DNA of 64,000 nt from Petunia secreta. Lineage: Eukaryota; Streptophyta; Magnoliopsida; Solanales; Solanaceae. The translations under genes and the position numbers were made by a program. Positions 10,162-20,939 of the stretch are shown here, in pieces. Each line of letters starts with the position of its first letter. The first letter of the stretch is position 1. The stretch is from contig JARKIP010000053.1 in NCBI GenBank assembly GCA_029990175.1, forward strand, positions 13,968,001 to 14,032,000, given 5' to 3'. The notes beneath the pieces are model-generated. The model did not search any database. It was not told the origin of the DNA and worked only from the letters and a program-made list of their open reading frames with translations.

Positions 10162-10447
10162 GCCTGGCCAAGCCGTCAAAAACTGCTTATTTTGAGAATT
10201 ATTTTTATTATAAGTACTTTTCAGATAAGTATTTTTAAAAAATAAGCAGTTTGTGTTTGACCAATTCATTTGAGAAGTGTTTGGATAATCTTTATAAAAA
10301 GTACTTTTGAGTGTCAAATTACAAAAAAGTGCATTACTAAGAGTCATTATGCGACTACTATAATTTAAATGTATCAAAGATTTAAATATTTTTTTAATAA
10401 AAGAGTTAATTTAATATTTTATTTTCATATAATTTAAATATAATATA

Positions 10448-10486
<39 letters not shown>

Positions 10487-10826
10487 TTTTTAATCAATAG
10501 AAATAAGGTTAAACCAAAAGAGAGAAACAGAAAATAAAGTTTTACTTATATTTAAGAAATATATTGATTAAAATAATTAAATATAGTATGGTAAATAAAT
10601 ATTTTTGGTAAGGATATTTTTGTCTTAAAAAATTAATAAACTGCTTCTGCTTTTGCTTCTGGGGAGAAGCAGAAATTTATAGCTTCTCCCCAATAGCAGA
10701 AAAACTGCTTCTACTTCTTTTCAAAAGTACTTTTTTCTTTTGGCCAAACACCTCAAAATTCTTCAAAAGCGCTTTTTTCTTGAAAAAAAGTTACTTTTGG
10801 CCTCTAGGAAGCTTGGCCAAATAGGC
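10162..10826. mobile_element. Fold-back MITE, hAT-like
   Basis: The ends are inverted copies: GCCTGGCCAAGC at the left, and the complement of GCTTGGCCAAATAGGC at the right. Inside each end AAAAGTACTTTT-type, AAGCAGTTT/AAACTGCTT and AGAAGCAGAA sequences pair across the element. There is no coding content. The end sequence resembles non-autonomous hAT elements common in dicots (from memory of that class, not checked). Target duplication not resolved. Confidence 0.6.
10453..10484. repeat. AT dinucleotide microsatellite
   Basis: About 16 perfect TA units inside the fold-back element. Confidence 0.9.
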
Positions 10827-11381
10827 TATCTTCATATTTCCTTGCTGAGAAAAGCGCTACCAGGCGCATATAGATCTTGCTGCTAAGTTTTAAATTTCCT
10901 TGTAATTGTATAAATAAAATTTAAAGATCAAGTATTATTAATTTAATAAAATATAAAGCTTTAAGCCTTCGAGGTTCTTCTTCCATACATTGGCCTTATC
11001 TATTACTCCTAATTATTAAATCTTAATGACTATTTTCAATATTTTATTTGTGTACTCTTTAAGTTTTTGTATTTATCTTGATTATTTGTTAGTTAAAAAT
11101 TTTATATTAAGTACTATCTAATTTACACTACTTTAAATAAATAAAAAGTACAAAAGAAAAAATCTCACCCAGGTGCGGTCCCTTAAATTCGAGATTGGTC
11201 GGGTCAGTATTTGCTTAACAGACACCTGGTACCAGTAGAGCCTGATAACCGGTAGGGCTAAAATTTCGCCAGTCCGACCCAGACATTAGACACCCTAGTG
11301 TGATTTTGAGTGGTATGAGTAATAAGAGCTGCTTGTGAGGGTATTGTGGGCTCTAAGGATAGGACAGAGACATTGGGCTGA
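10827..11381. other. Intergenic, nothing recognised
   Basis: AT-rich to about 11150, then about 230 bases of more mixed composition (CACCCAGGTGCGGTCCC...). No supported gene or repeat. Confidence 0.45.
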
Positions 11382-11800
11382 TTTGCAAAAATATGACATG
11401 GGAAGCCAGTTTGCTTTTTTGCCCGCGCTAACAGATGGTTTGCAAAAATGTCCCCATTAAGGTTTAATGAAAAAAATCCGGACGGGAATACCCCTGTCAA
11501 GTTTTTAGATCGGGGCCAAGACTTGACTTTATATTTCTCTGTTTTTCAACACTTACCCCTTCAAGTATTGGCAAAAGACAATACTTGTCGCACTTGGCTG
11601 TAAGTCTTAGCAAAAGGCAAGACTTGCCTTTGATCCCTGCTCGATTTGCCAACACTTGAACGGCAAGTGTTGGCAAAAGGCAACACTTGTTGCACTTCGT
11701 CGTAAGTCTTGGCAATTGCCAAGATTTGCCTCTTCTAGTCTTCCCTGCATTCTCACCATATAACTTGAAGTATTGACAAAACAGCACTTGCCCTTGAAGT
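11382..11800. mobile_element. Truncated third member of the palindrome-array MULE family
   Basis: The left end TTTGCAAAAATATGACATGGG, then TGCCCGCGCTAACAGATGG and TTTAATGAAAAAAATCCGGAC matches the left ends at 6285-6385 and 4826-4890. It is followed by a diverged version of the palindromic repeat (CAAGTATTGGCAAAAGACAATACTTG, AAGTCTTGGCAATTGCCAAGATT). No right terminal repeat is visible, so the copy is truncated. Its arms are extended by different bases from those in elements 1 and 2, which shows that the inverted symmetry itself is kept while the sequence drifts. Confidence 0.65.
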
Positions 11801-11962
11801 ATAGGTATTAATAATGCGGAATATACAAAAACGCAATCAAACGTTGCACTAATTTTATGCGGGTATTAAAATTTAACAAAAACCAACCGAACGCTGCGCT
11901 AAATTAATGCTGAGTTTTGTGCGGGTATTAATATTTAATACCCGCAACCGAACGACCCCTTA
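11801..11962. mobile_element. MITE fragment
   Basis: Repeated GCGGGTATTAA and CCGAACG motifs, ending ATACCCGCAACCGAACGACC. This resembles one end of a small fold-back element, with the partner end missing or degraded. Low confidence. Confidence 0.35.
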
Positions 11963-12565
11963 TAGTTAAGTATACATTAGTCCACTTAATACTTTTAATT
12001 AGACAAATGAGGTTCTGATCGTTACCACTGACAGCTCACCCATCTTCAAACTTTTTAGGTGAGAGAGAGGAGTATATGTAATGGGTGAAATGCCATTTTA
12101 AATCATGAATGAGAATTATTAGTTTTTTTTTTTTTGTAATTTTATTTTCCTTCTCTTAATTTAATTTGCTCCATTTCTGCTCTTGTTGGATTATCATCTA
12201 TTGTATCAGAGCTCGGTCCTCACACTATTCGTCAGCAATGAAGTCCAAAATTAAAGAAGTGTTTAATCAACTCGATCATATGGCCATCGTTGTAGCTAAC
12301 TTCTCTGTTTCGAGTGCTGAAGGGGTTGATTGCAGCTGCTAGGAATTAAGAAAAGGAAAACGTGTGGAGTAGAGTGAATCTACGTGTGAGGAGATCTATA
12401 CCTATTGAAGGTCCCAAAAAGTACTCAGGTATCTCCAATTGGACCCTAATTCTCAATCTATCCTCTATCTGCCCCATGCACAAATTAAACTAGTTCATAC
12501 TTGACATGGTCAAACCCAAATTGACACTCCACCAGTAACTCTGACTATGTCTCAGTTGCAGACGA

Positions 12566-12795
12566 TATTGAAAGTAACATAACGTTACCTTAACCGCGTC
12601 GAGCGTTTTGATGCAGTACGTCTTCAATTTTGAGTTAAGATTGACGTTCTTCCTTCAAAATCATAAAAATGGCTTCAACCCTCAAGAAGGAACTATTTCC
12701 CTGGTGTGTTTTCTGGAAATAATGTGAAAAGAGATAAGTTTCTCTTTTATAATAAAAATATTTCATTCCTAGCCCTTTTTTGCGCTTATGTCCCT
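12566..12795. repeat. Fragment shared with 60675-60930
   Basis: About 230 bases (TAACGTTACCTTAACCGCGT ... AAAAATATTTCATTCCTAGC) align on the same strand with 60675-60930, which lies in an LTR beginning TGTTACACCCC (minus strand). So a piece of that LTR family sits inside element C. Confidence 0.7.
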
Positions 12796-13484
12796 TCTTT
12801 TCCCATACATCAAACTTTTGTTTCAATGTCCAAAACTCAATTCCAAATATTTTCCTATTTTCAAGCATCTCCATAATATCCCTCTACAACTACGAGTTTA
12901 CTATATTTACGCTCAATATATTTCCTACAATCAGATCCCTATTTTTTAACACCTCGCATGCACCCTCTTTGACTAGATTGTCCTAGGTTGAATTTCTCAA
13001 GTTTATCACGAGGGATTTCAGATCATAATGATGTAAAGTAGAAAAATATTTTTACTTGATGAGTTGTCACCTCACCATAAGGTAGTTCTGCTCTCACTGC
13101 ACTTGGATGATATTAACATCTAATAGCATACGGAGCAGGCAATACATGCCTCCTCCTAGCTTGGAGGAGTATCTCTTTGCTCTAGCCAATAAGTTTGGAG
13201 ATGAATTTCGATGATCCAATGATTGAGTAGGTGAATTTTAAACAAACGTATTCGATAAAGAAATATCAAGTATATAAATTATAACTAGATTAAACCTCAC
13301 CACAAAGAACATCATCTACACATTCTTGACCAACCTCAAACTAGTTGAATGATGCTATAAAAATACAAAAACTTTATTCATTTCCAGACATCTGTTATTT
13401 AGCTCGTTTCTAGGAAACTAGTTTATCCTCTCAGTCTAAGGGCATAAAAGATGGAAGTTGGATGATATGCATTGAGTAGAGGGC

Positions 13485-13969
13485 CTTTAATCGGATCATT
13501 ATTATAAACAAGTACAATATACCTCTCATTGAGGAGCTACTAGATGAACTAAGGGAATCTAAGGTGTATTCGAAGATTAATTTTTGGTATGGCTACTACC
13601 AAGTGAAGATGGCCCCCTCTGATATGCCAAAAGATAAAAAGCTTTCAAAATATTTTTAGGATATTATGAGTATTTGGTCATGCCATTTCTCTTGACCAAT
13701 GCACAAATTATTTTCTAGGGATTTGATGAATCGCGTCTTTAAAGAACACCTTAGGAAATCCACCCTAGTTTTATTTGATGATATATTATTGGTGTGTCAA
13801 TAGAACTATAATGGAGCATGTTAACCCCTTAAAAGTGACCTCAAACTACTTTTGCATCACTAGCTATAAGAGGTCATCACTTGTATGGATAATTTAGCCC
13901 TTAACTAACTTACTTGAGAAATGTCTGTTCAAATAGACAGAAACAAGTATCTAAGTATTTCAGTTGTTG
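13485..13969 (+). pseudogene. Gypsy C reverse transcriptase remnant
   Basis: The plus strand reads, with stops and shifts, NKYNIPLIEELLDELRESK, VYSKINFWYGYYQVKMAP, YEYLVMPFLLTNAQ and a degraded F-D-D-I motif near 13778. These match the Ty3/gypsy RT core (normally E-L-x-G-A-x-x-F-S-K-I-D-L-x-x-G-Y-x-Q and V-M-P-F-G-L-T-N-A). Beyond it, PLTNLLEKCLFK and VFQLLKD match the segment linking RT to RNase H. The gene is then interrupted by element B and continues at 29138. Confidence 0.78.
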
Positions 13970-13974
13970 AAAGA

Positions 13975-14839
13975 TAGATACGGGAAAAACTAGCGGAAGC
14001 AAATAAACAATAAAAGCTGAAGCAATAAACGAGATAACAAGAAATAAAGATTGGGGAGGCAAGAAATAAGAAGAAAGAAACGAATCAAACTCACATATGT
14101 GGATTTAATTCAATGGGAGAAAGAGAAACTTGAACCAAATCTCGGATTCATACTAGGATGAAATCTACGGGTTCCCAAGTCTTAATGCGGATACATGAGC
14201 TTCAAGCTCCAAACAAGAAGGTCAAGCCTCTCAATGTTCTTTCTTCTCAATTCTATGTTCAAAAAAAACTTCTGAAGAAAATGGCTAAGCGTGGTATTTA
14301 TAGGTTTTCCACACTCCTAATGTAATGTCTAAAAACCCCTCAAATAGTATTTATAGATGTTCCACACTCCTAATATAATCTCTAAAAAGCCCTCAAATAT
14401 ATAAAAATAATACAAGCCTCGTAGGGTCAAAAGAGGGATTACACGTAGAATTCCCGTCCAAAACTAAGCAAAACAGGCGCCCCATCCAGCAGAGTAGGCA
14501 TCGCACCTAGCAGAGTGGGCGGTCCGCCCAGTGCAGAGGGTGAAAAAGTAGGTGGCCCGCCTGTTTACAGAGGCTCCCCGCCTCTTTGAGGTTCAGAGAG
14601 TGTGTCTTCAAGTGGGCGGTCCGCCAAGTGCAGTGGGCGGTCCGTCTGTTCCTGGGAGGTCCTCAAAATGCACTCTAGGTGCTCCTACTTGGTCCGTAAT
14701 CGGTCCTCCCTCGATGGTGCTCAAGTCTATGGCTTCAAATCACTCTCGAACCCTCCTCCAGAGCCCTTGACTTGTCTTCTTTGTGCTCTCAAGCTTGGAT
14801 CTTGATGGTTAGTGTCTTGGCCCGATTTGCCCCGCATCA
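13975..14839 (-). repeat. 3' LTR of element B
   Basis: 865 bp, ending at its right border CCCCGCATCA (complement TGATGCGGGG, the LTR start). It is followed by TCCTCCTCTTTT, whose complement AAAAGAGGAGGA is the polypurine tract. It contains repeated GGGCGGTCCGCC-type palindromic words at 14470-14650. The sequence matches 28301-29132 closely. Confidence 0.88.
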
Positions 14840-14892
14840 TCCTCCTCTTTTGAGTAGATTTCGTCACCAAAATCAAACCATCAAAGCCTACA
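14840..14892 (-). promoter_or_regulatory. Polypurine tract and 3' leader of element B
   Basis: On the minus strand AAAAGAGGAGGA directly precedes the LTR start. The equivalent site in element F is AAGGGAGGA at 40191-40199. Confidence 0.7.
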
Positions 14893-15516
14893 TTAAAAAA
14901 ACAAGCACAAATAAAGCTTCCCACTACAAGAGTATGTTAGTATCAAAAGTGTGGAAAGCACACTCTTATGATAGAGCCAAGCATCAATAACAATTAAAAA
15001 GCTTATGTTTCCAAAGGAAACAAGTATTTGACTAAAAAAGAACGTGCATCCAACACAAGAACAAGCAAAGAGATCAATAGGATGTGGAACATGCAAGATA
15101 TAGCAATCAATTTCCCTTTGACCCTTAAGCTTACTACCAACACACCAAGCCCTCAAATCAATATTTTCACAATCTGACACATTGGCTTTGGCATGCTCAA
15201 CACTCAAGGCGTGGTCAACATATGGGGTGGAGCAAACAAAATAGTTCATTCGACAACTAACATCAAATACTCCACTCTCCTTCTTGGAAGCACTCTTATG
15301 CACACCAAGAGGTACCTCCTCACCTAAATATTTACCTCCAAGACAATACCCCTCACTAGATAAACTCCCAAGGGAGGTCCTCATAATAGCTTCTTTATCA
15401 TTGTAGCCCACACAATCAAGATTGGGACTACTAGAAGATGGACCATCACAATCAAGAGCAAGGTCTCTCACAACACTTTTGGGGTTTCAAACAATGGATT
15501 ATCCATAGAGTTAAGC
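14893..15516 (-). pseudogene. Element B protein, C-terminal part
   Basis: This is the distal part of the B protein, separated from the rest by element D. It reads ..DCVGYNDKEAIMRTSLGSL, CLGGKYLGEEVPLGVHKSAS, FDVSCRMNYFVCSTPYVDHA, SVEHAKANVSDCENIDLRAW and ends with SFGNISFLIVIDAWLYHKSV. The same blocks in the same order are found in element F (39600-40078), at roughly two-thirds identity by eye. The upstream half stops at 24845 exactly where D's target duplication lies, and the two halves join without a gap compared with F. No known domain is recognised. It is rich in Cys, Ser, Asp and Glu. Confidence 0.75.
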
Positions 15517-18109
15517 TGAAACGACCTCGGTCAGTCGTTTCGGAAGTTAGGACTCCGATTGGCGTGTCGATAATTTTAAAATATTTGTAATGTCCATTAG
15601 GACCTGTCTATAAAATTTGAGCTAAATCAAACCTCGTTTGGTAGACATCGGAAGAAAGTTTCAGTTTTTATTGGTGATAAATATTAAAAAGAGATTTTCG
15701 AGCTCGGTTATGCCGAATGAGCTCTGATTCGAAATCTGAAAGCGCCGTTGGGTTCTTTTGATTATTTATGACCTTTGTGAACTTTTGAAAGTGAATTTCG
15801 ATGTTGTTCGGCTAGTGTCCGCTAAAATGCCGAAAGTTAAATAATTTGACATTTTTCATTTAAATTCGCATCTTGAGTTTCCGAAGTCCAATTTGAGATC
15901 CGCCTTCGCGAGTATGTTACATATATTTTGTACAACTTGTATGCAAAAGTTGGAATTATTTCGAATATCGTAGGGCACCATTTTAATTTTCGTTAAGAAA
16001 AGAAAATAAAATAAAATAAAACAAAAAAAAAAGAAAAAAGACAAAATACATAAATGTAGGCGGTGGGTAAGTAATATTAGTAGTACGATAGGAACATCAT
16101 CAAAGTCGCTCAAAAATGAGCTGAAACAGAGAAAGCGAAACAGAGATAAAGCAGTGAGAAAAAAATACCAGAAAATAAGAAAAGGGGCCCGAGAAAAGTA
16201 GAATTTTTACCCCGAAACATTCAGGTAATGATCCTAATATATTATTTGAGTTTATTACGTATGTTTGAATATATTTTTACGGTAAAAATAGGGATCTTAG
16301 ACATCGCCCTAATGACGTAAATTGATAGTTTAAAGGGTCAAATGGACCCGATACTGGAATTGATTATATATTCGTACTCAGTGAGTTATGGGCAACTTAA
16401 AAATGTAATTTATTTGGGGTTCGGTTATGTGGCCTTAGACCCTGTACATAGGCCTGGCCTGCGTATTGCGTATGCAAATAGGGTATCAAGTTCCTAACTG
16501 GATTGCCCTAAGATGTGAGGAATGAAGCATTTAGCCTAAATTGATATATTTTTCTGCTTATTGAATAGAGTGGGATCGTTTGGCAAGAAAACCAAAGGAT
16601 AAAGCGGTTGTTTATTAGCCGTACTAACTTTTGGAAGAGGTAAGTGATTATATCTATTTCTTTGGAGGCACCTGGCCTCGTGGATTTTCTACCACGTGTT
16701 CCTTACGTGTGTAGCTGCCGATGGACGTACTCATTACGCCTTAGCTTTGGATTTACATTCTATATTATATGTTATGTCCTGTTATTGGTATTGCATTGAG
16801 AATCTGAGTATTGTACTTTGGCTGTGAGTTGGCATATACTTTCCGGCTGTCGATGAGAGTCCCGCGCCGGTGAAGGGTTATTATTGCATCACATTGCATT
16901 CATACGCATTATATGTCATTCATATGCATTACATTGCATATCATATTGGGTGTAGGAGTATTCCGCCCTAGGAGCAGGAGTATTCCGCTTCATTGTATCA
17001 TATTGAGGGTAGGAGTATTCCGCCCCAGGAGCAGGAGTATTCCGCTCCATTATATCATATTGAGGGTAGGAGTATTCCGCCCCAGGAGCAGGAGTATTCC
17101 GCTCCATTGTATCATTTGAGGGTAGGAGGATTCCGCCCCAGGAGAGTGCAGGAGTATTCTGCCTCAGCTTTACATTATATCGGGTGCAGGAGTATTCCGC
17201 CCCAAGAGAGTGCAGGAGTATTCCGCCTCTGGTTTATACTATATCGGGTGCAGGAGTATTCCGCCTCAGGAGCAGGAGTATTCCGCTCCAGTTGGTTATC
17301 AGATTGGATTCCTCTCGAATGCAGGAGTATTCCGCTTCGAGATGGGATGACGGGCACATGTGACCCTTTGCATCATATTTCATTTCATTTCGTTTCATCT
17401 CACTTCATTTTATTGCATCTCAATTCATACCATTGTATAGACTTGCGGTACATGACTGCTGTTCTGCTTATATGTGCATTGCTTATTTGTTAACATGTTT
17501 CTGGCTCGTATTCCTTCTTGAGTTTATGATTTCATACTTATTTCCGGTTATTATCTGGCCCTGCCTTTTTATATTTTAAATAAGAGGAATTTGGTCTATT
17601 TGTTTCTTTTCTCCCTGGCTAGCTATCCTATTCTTTGAGGCGGCTTGTCTGCCCCACTTATTGAGTCCTTTTGACTCACCCTTGTTTGTTGTTTGTTTCT
17701 TCTCTATCTATTTCGTTTCGGCAGGTTCGCTCCAGGATTGAGTTCGCTGCGTTGTTCAGGAGCGAAGACGATTTCAGCTGTCAGGGTGAGCCAACGTTAT
17801 TCCGGATGGCCACCAGTTTATTGTTTATTATTTCAGTTGCATTTTGCTCCCTTCAAGAGGTATCTGTTTTCTTTGTACTCTTAGATGTCTAGTCTGGATA
17901 GCCCTCAACCTAGCATGTTGGGTAGTCAGCTGTAATTTCTTTTGTACAACTTAGAGGTATCAGCATGTCTGTATTTTTTTAAAAAGTCTTTTCCTTATTT
18001 ATGAATTGTTATATTTATTTTCCGAACTAAATTAGTAAGGGTTCGCCCGACAGGTCTAGGGGAGGATGTCGGGTGCCCATACAACCTAACCAGATTCTGG
18101 GTCGTGTCA
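15517..18109 (+). repeat. 5' LTR of element D
   Basis: 2593 bp, TGAAACGACC...GTCGTGTCA. It contains an A-rich stretch near 16000-16050 and the tandem GGAGTATTCCGC array at 16945-17340. It is followed at once by the primer site. Short open frames inside it (for example 16913-17493 and 17671-17892) are products of the repeats and are not genes. Confidence 0.88.
16945..17340. repeat. Tandem GGAGTATTCCGC array in LTR D (5')
   Basis: About a dozen copies of a GGAGTATTCCGCC/GGAGTATTCCGCTCC word in larger units of about 57 bases (AGGAGCAGGAGTATTCCGCT...ATTGTATCATATTGAGG). GGAG at one side and CTCC at the other give each word partial inverted symmetry. Confidence 0.85.
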
Positions 18110-18111
18110 GT

Positions 18112-18127
18112 TGGTATCAGAGCCCGG
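18112..18127 (+). promoter_or_regulatory. Primer binding site of element D
   Basis: TGGTATCAGAGCCCGG begins two bases after the LTR. It is complementary to the 3' end of plant initiator Met tRNA, the usual primer for this class. Confidence 0.88.
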
Positions 18128-18929
18128 TTTAGAGTCTATCCAGACTAAGACAGTATCTAGTAGAGTCTCGCTGATGGGTACGTAGACGTCTGTACTCATC
18201 TACGAGAGGCTATGATGGCATTTAGGAAGTTTCACTTCCTTCTTTTCTGATCGTGCGTCGGTCAAGGATTCAAAAGTATTTTCGTTAATTTGTTAATTCC
18301 TTCGTGGTAATTGTGAACCCCCGTGCGACAAATCAGCAAACGGTATGAGTTCAAGACGAAGCAGTCTAGCCAGGGGCTAGCACTGACGAAGCCCCGAGAG
18401 TTTTTTTTTATCGTGCTGACAATCTAGTTATGGAGGTCCCAGCTGTACGAGCTCGCGATGGGCAAGGGAGCAGAGCCTTGTGGTTCCTTTGGCTCTACAA
18501 TGCTTTTACGAGAATCTTGGCGACGCAGATACCGCAATAACCTATTATTTGCTAGGTAGCTTATCAGGTTACCGCAGATGCAGATGTTCGGACTTAGAGG
18601 GATCTTGTTCCAGTTCTTAATATTGTCGTCGTAAAGTATGTTCCGGAGGCAGCATGTGGTGTGCCTCCAGTTGCTCTGGCTGGGTAGGTAACTGAGGTAA
18701 TTATTGGGTCTGAGTGCTCAAAGAGGTTGCATTATTTTACGTGGTTGAACATCCCGATATTCCCAAGCAATGCATTAGATAATCCCTGTGTAAGTTTTTT
18801 TAAAATAAAATGATGTCAGCGTATCATTCAGGCTCTTAATTATATCGAGCAGTATGGTATTGATTATTCTGCCTTTCAGTTTTAGGGTCCAGCCTTGAAT
18901 TAGCGGGCCGATCTCTTATTAGCTAACTT

Positions 18930-19580
18930 GGTTCAATTTTTCTAATAGATTTGTGGAAAAGTTCCTTTCGAGTAGCGAGCGAGATGAGAAGTGTTTCCAG
19001 TTTGAGTGGATTGGACAGGGTAGCTTGTCGGTTAGCCTGTTGGTGCTTCAGAATATGAGATTGAATTCTATAAAATGGCTGAATATGCACTAGAACTAGT
19101 CCATGAACCTTCCGAGAATGTTCAAAGATATATTGATGACTTTTCTTTTCCCTAGAGATCCCAGATGGCTCGAGAGATTGAGGTCGGGATTTCATTTGAT
19201 GTTGTTGTTGATACTGTTCGAAGGTACGAGGCATACCATAAGTTAGAGAGAGAAGAGTTAGAGCGGGAGAGTAAGAGATCCCGTGGCCCTAGTGGATAAC
19301 TATGGTACCTCATTTGGAGGTAAGAGTTCTGATTATTTTGGGAGGTCACCTTCCAGGTTATCTCAGCTTGTGTCACGTAATTCTTAGAGTGCGCCGGTAG
19401 CTCGTCAAGATCAGATTCAGTCTTTTCTTTACGACTATCAACAATATGTCCAGTTCCCATATTTAGCAAAAAGGTATTATCATTGTCGTGAGTCTGATTA
19501 TTCTTTGAGGATTTTTCCTGTTATCACTGTTGTGAGTCTGGCTATCCTTTGAGGAGTTTTCCCTTACTCCGACAAGTTAG
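18930..19580 (+). pseudogene. Element D gag remnant
   Basis: With stops, the plus strand reads KMAEYALELVHEPSENVQRY, then MAREIEVGISFDVVVDTVRR and EAYHKLEREELERESKRSRG. This matches the C-terminal half of a Ty3/gypsy Gag (a segment F-x-x-L-x-x-Y-A, then R-F-x-x-G-L, then F-x-x-V-V-x-x-A-x-R-x-E). After it, two degraded zinc-knuckle-like copies (HCRESDYSLRIFP and HCCESGYPLRSFP, 19484-19566) appear side by side. Their first cysteine is lost. The minus-strand equivalent in element G lies at about 63440-64000. Confidence 0.68.
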
Positions 19581-19589
19581 CAGTCGTCT

Positions 19590-20937
19590 TTTCTCTCGTC
19601 AGCAGGCATCTGCGCAGTCGCAGGGAATTTCATTTAGATCTCAATCAGCAAAAAAAATGCCACCATCCGGTAAAGGTTGAGAGCGTGGTGGCAGTTATTC
19701 TTCAGAAGGTAACTAGCAGTGTAGCGGCTTAGTTCAGCCGCACATGCAGTTTTATGAATTGTCAGTCCCGCAGGATGCTGAGGCGTCCGATATAGTAGAC
19801 CCGAGTATGTCTTCTTCTCTTAAATGTGAGTAAGATTTGATTCTTTCGATCGATCTGGAAATGGTGTGTCTTATCATGTTTCGATGGTTTCCTTGGATGT
19901 CGTTTCTATTAAGAATCGGTTGCGGTAGAGGGGTGAGCTTCTGATATGATCTATTCCTGGCGTTTATGAGACCCTACTAATTTATCTGGTCTAAATATGA
20001 GATATTTGACTGTGAGTATCGCTATTGCCTGCTTGGTATCCTGTTGTGCCACCTTCTCTTATTATATCAAATCAGTTTACCTCTCTTCTCGGAATTCCGT
20101 GTTAGTTGGATGATGGGATTCTTATTCGTCACTATCAGGAAGTGTCGTCGTTTCTTCCGGTGTAAAGTGGCTAGTAAGTAATGCTCGATCTATGTGTCTC
20201 CTCTTGGTTCGAGATTCTAGTAGAGTCATGTTATTCTATGAGCTTGTCTTAGTTATAAAAGGGTATTCTGGTAAATTGTCAGAGTTTCCTTCTTATTGGG
20301 AGGTTAAATTGGTATGGATGTTTTTCCATAAAGCTTATTTAATGTCTATCTCTTCAATTGCGATTCTTTGGCTCGCCTGACTCGGAAATAGTGTAGCTCT
20401 GGGAGCCAAGCAAATAAAAAGATGAGCTTCCTGAAGCTCTAATTATTTCTATCCTCAGGCCATTGCCATCTCTTCTTTGTTCGGCACTGGTAAGCTTGGG
20501 CATTTGGTAGCCGCTTGTGATGTTCCCTGTGTTGAGCCAGAGTACGTGTTATTGTAGCCGGGTAAGCATATTATTATTTTGGATATCACTTTATCCGGGT
20601 ATCCATTCCCATGTATAGTATAGTGTTGGTTCTGTTTTTGCGGATCATCCAGTTTCAGGGGAAACTCTACCGAAATTTTTATATAGAAGTACCATCCATC
20701 AGGCGGTGGTGACAATGGTATGGAGTTGTGAACTTGAGAGTTGCAGCTGTTTGGCAACTCGAAAGGGTAGTTGGTAGTTTAGGTTTGCCTACGTTCAACT
20801 TTTAGCCAAATCTTCTTTAGTCCAGTAGACTGTGCGAGGATGGTTATTCCTATTCAAATAACTGCATGAGTTTGTGCTTTAAGTGGAGGAGTCTTCCTCC
20901 GAATACTGAATGGTAATACTAAATCTCTTAGGCGTTG
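19590..20937 (+). other. Element D internal region, non-coding
   Basis: No continuous reading frame and no RT or integrase motif in any frame that I could see. A segment at 20588-20692 (TATCCGGGTATCCATTCCC...CAGTTTCAGGGGAAAC) is shared, inverted, with 59993-60096. The stretch after 20700 aligns (inverted) with 62130-62330 of element G. Confidence 0.6.
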
Positions 20938-20939
20938 AT

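Larger units (their letters stand above)
12195..13969 (+). mobile_element. Decayed Ty3/gypsy element C, left part
   Basis: A primer-site-like TGTATCAGAGCTCGG at about 12207 (complement of the initiator Met tRNA 3' end) precedes a gag-like start (ATG at 12239, KSKIKEVFNQLDHMAIVVAN). The element is full of stops. It resumes as recognisable reverse transcriptase at 13490 and is cut at 13969-13974 by element B. The rest of its pol continues at 29138. No LTR is clear upstream of the primer site. Confidence 0.65.

Noticed and set aside
16913..17493. Open frames rich in IPLHCIILRVGVFRPRSR-type repeats in LTR D
   Set aside because: They are translations of the tandem GGAGTATTCCGC array and occur in all frames on both strands.
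18112..18127. Possible tRNA genes at the TGGTATCAGAGC sites
   Set aside because: These are only primer binding sites of 12-18 bases directly beside LTRs. No cloverleaf or A/B box surrounds them.
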